NCBI GenBank assembly: GCA_031270525.1
Contig: JAISXN010000116.1
Location: forward strand, 1 to 7,758
Direction: 5' to 3'
DNA: 7,758 bases
Source of the DNA: Candidatus Symbiothrix sp.
GTDB lineage: Bacteria > Bacteroidota > Bacteroidia > Bacteroidales > Azobacteroidaceae
The translations under genes and the position numbers were made by a program. The notes under the pieces are model-generated. The model did not search any database, had not been told where the DNA came from, and saw only the letters and a list, made by a program, of their open reading frames with translations. This document shows positions 6,605 through 7,758 of this stretch, piece by piece; the first letter of the stretch is position 1; each line of letters begins with the position of its first letter.

Positions 6605-7758
6605 ATGGAAACAATATTAATAAAAGCAGCACAATTAATTTTAAGTTTATCAATCTTGGTCATTGTCCATGAATTTGGGCATTTCATTTTGTCTAAGATG
6701 TTTAAAGTCAGGGTAGAGAAATTCTATTTATTTTTCAATCCCTGGTTTTCCCTTTACAAATTCAAACCCAAAAACAGTGAGACCGAATACGGAATCGGTT
6801 GGTTACCCTTGGGAGGATACGTTAAAATATCGGGGATGATCGACGAAAGCATGGACAAGGAGGCTTTGGCTCAACCGCCTCAACCGTGGGAATTCAGGAT
6901 AAAACCCGCTTGGCAACGCCTGCTAATCATGGTTGGCGGCGTTTTCATGAATTTTATCCTTGCCTTTTTTATTTATTCCGCTTTGGTTATGAATTGGGGC
7001 GACAGTTATATTCCGATTGACAAAACTCCTCTCTATTACAGCGAAGTAGCTCATCAGGCAGGATTTGAAGATGGCGACATTTTACTTTTTGCAGATGGTA
7101 AACGTTTAACCCGTTACGACGATTTGGATTTGTTCCGGGTAATAAGTTCCGAAAATGTAACCCTGTTGCGCAATGGACAAGAAGAAACAATTCGTATGCC
7201 TGAAAATTTTGAAGAGCAATTTCTGGCTGCAAAAACACCTTTGGCAGATTTTCAGTTTACCCGGATCGACAGTTTGGTTCCAGGTGATAATGCAGAAAAA
7301 GCCGGTTTGAAAGTCGGGGATGAAATCCTTTCGGTCAACGGAGTCAATACGGTCGCTTTTGCCCTGCTTTCTAAGGCTTTGTCGGAAAATAAAGATTCCG
7401 ATGTTCAAATGGTTGTATTAAGAGGAGATGAAAAAATCAAACTGGCGGTGCATGTAAATCCTGACGGAAAAATTGGTTTTTCTCAACAAAGAAAAAATGT
7501 CTATACTACCGATAAATATAATTTTTTTCAATCGTTTCCGGCAGGTATTTCTTTGGGGGTCAGGAAAATATCTTTTTATATTCTCCAATTTCGCTTGATT
7601 TTTACCAAAGTCGGCATACGGAGTCTCGGAGGATTCGGCGCTATCGGAAATCTTTTCCCCGGCCAATGGAGTTGGCCGGATTTTTGGAATATGACGGCTT
7701 TTCTTTCCATCATTCTGGGAATCATGAACTTACTTCCGATTCCTGCGCTCGACGGCGG
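6605..7758 (+). CDS. rseP: RseP-type site-2 protease (M50), 3' end cut by window
   Basis: Inner-membrane zinc protease that cuts substrates within the membrane, such as anti-sigma factors after a first cleavage, and signal-peptide remnants. The window holds 384 full codons; family members in this phylum have about 440-450 residues, so the last 60 or so are missing. Seen: the first membrane helix with the HEFGH zinc motif (His22, Glu23, His26), the membrane-reentrant WLPLGGYVKISGM region at 66-78, a second helix GGVFMNFILAFF at 111-122, two PDZ-like domains (about 145-200, with AGFEDGDIL, and about 215-290, with AGLKVGDEILSVNG), and a C-terminal helix leading into NLLPIPALDGG, which carries the third zinc ligand Asp383. 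It lies 22 bases after dxr. The ATG at 6605 places the HExxH motif at the usual distance from the N-terminus. The physiological substrate in this organism is unknown. Confidence 0.95.
   Translation, partial: METILIKAAQLILSLSILVIVHEFGHFILSKMFKVRVEKFYLFFNPWFSLYKFKPKNSETEYGIGWLPLGGYVKISGMIDESMDKEALAQPPQPWEFRIKPAWQRLLIMVGGVFMNFILAFFIYSALVMNWGDSYIPIDKTPLYYSEVAHQAGFEDGDILLFADGKRLTRYDDLDLFRVISSENVTLLRNGQEETIRMPENFEEQFLAAKTPLADFQFTRIDSLVPGDNAEKAGLKVGDEILSVNGVNTVAFALLSKALSENKDSDVQMVVLRGDEKIKLAVHVNPDGKIGFSQQRKNVYTTDKYNFFQSFPAGISLGVRKISFYILQFRLIFTKVGIRSLGGFGAIGNLFPGQWSWPDFWNMTAFLSIILGIMNLLPIPALDG

Noticed and set aside
1..7758. Mobile element, CRISPR array, tRNA or defence island
   Set aside because: No transposase, terminal repeats, regularly spaced repeats or tRNA-like folds were seen; almost all the sequence is accounted for by conserved chromosomal genes.

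Overview
The window looks like chromosomal DNA of a Bacteroidota (probably Bacteroidales) bacterium. Four things point there: an S46 dipeptidyl-peptidase of the Porphyromonas DPP7 type, an M23 peptidase with the N-terminal layout typical of that phylum, a promoter with the phylum-specific TAnnTTTG box, and AT-rich start regions with no clear Shine-Dalgarno sequence. The DNA is moderately AT-rich. All six main genes read on the plus strand with little space between them. I see no mobile element, CRISPR array, tRNA or rRNA gene, and no sign of recent gene transfer.

Layout: (1) 1-1614, a phosphoglucomutase/phosphomannomutase-family enzyme cut at its 5' end by the window edge. (2) 1626-2312, a DUF2461 protein of unknown function, 11 bases downstream. 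(3) 2313-2438, the only sizeable gap, with a good Bacteroidota -7 box (2338-2345), a possible 21-codon leader ORF (2371-2436) and an imperfect hairpin (2398-2422). (4) 2439-4559, a secreted S46 dipeptidyl-peptidase with a complete catalytic triad and the DPP7-type glycine in its S1 pocket. (5) 4556-5416, a membrane-anchored M23 metallopeptidase overlapping the S46 gene by 4 bases. (6) 5416-6582, dxr, the second enzyme of the MEP isoprenoid pathway, overlapping the M23 gene by 1 base. (7) 6605 to the window end, an RseP-type site-2 protease, cut at its 3' end.

The S46, M23, dxr and rseP genes look like one transcription unit driven from the promoter near 2340. The shared theme is the cell envelope: a periplasmic exopeptidase, a peptidoglycan endopeptidase, an enzyme on the way to undecaprenyl phosphate and other isoprenoids, and an inner-membrane regulatory protease. 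dxr next to rseP is a common bacterial arrangement. I do not see an undescribed multi-gene system here. The least explained signal is the leader of the S46 gene, where a short ORF and a hairpin overlap just before the start codon.
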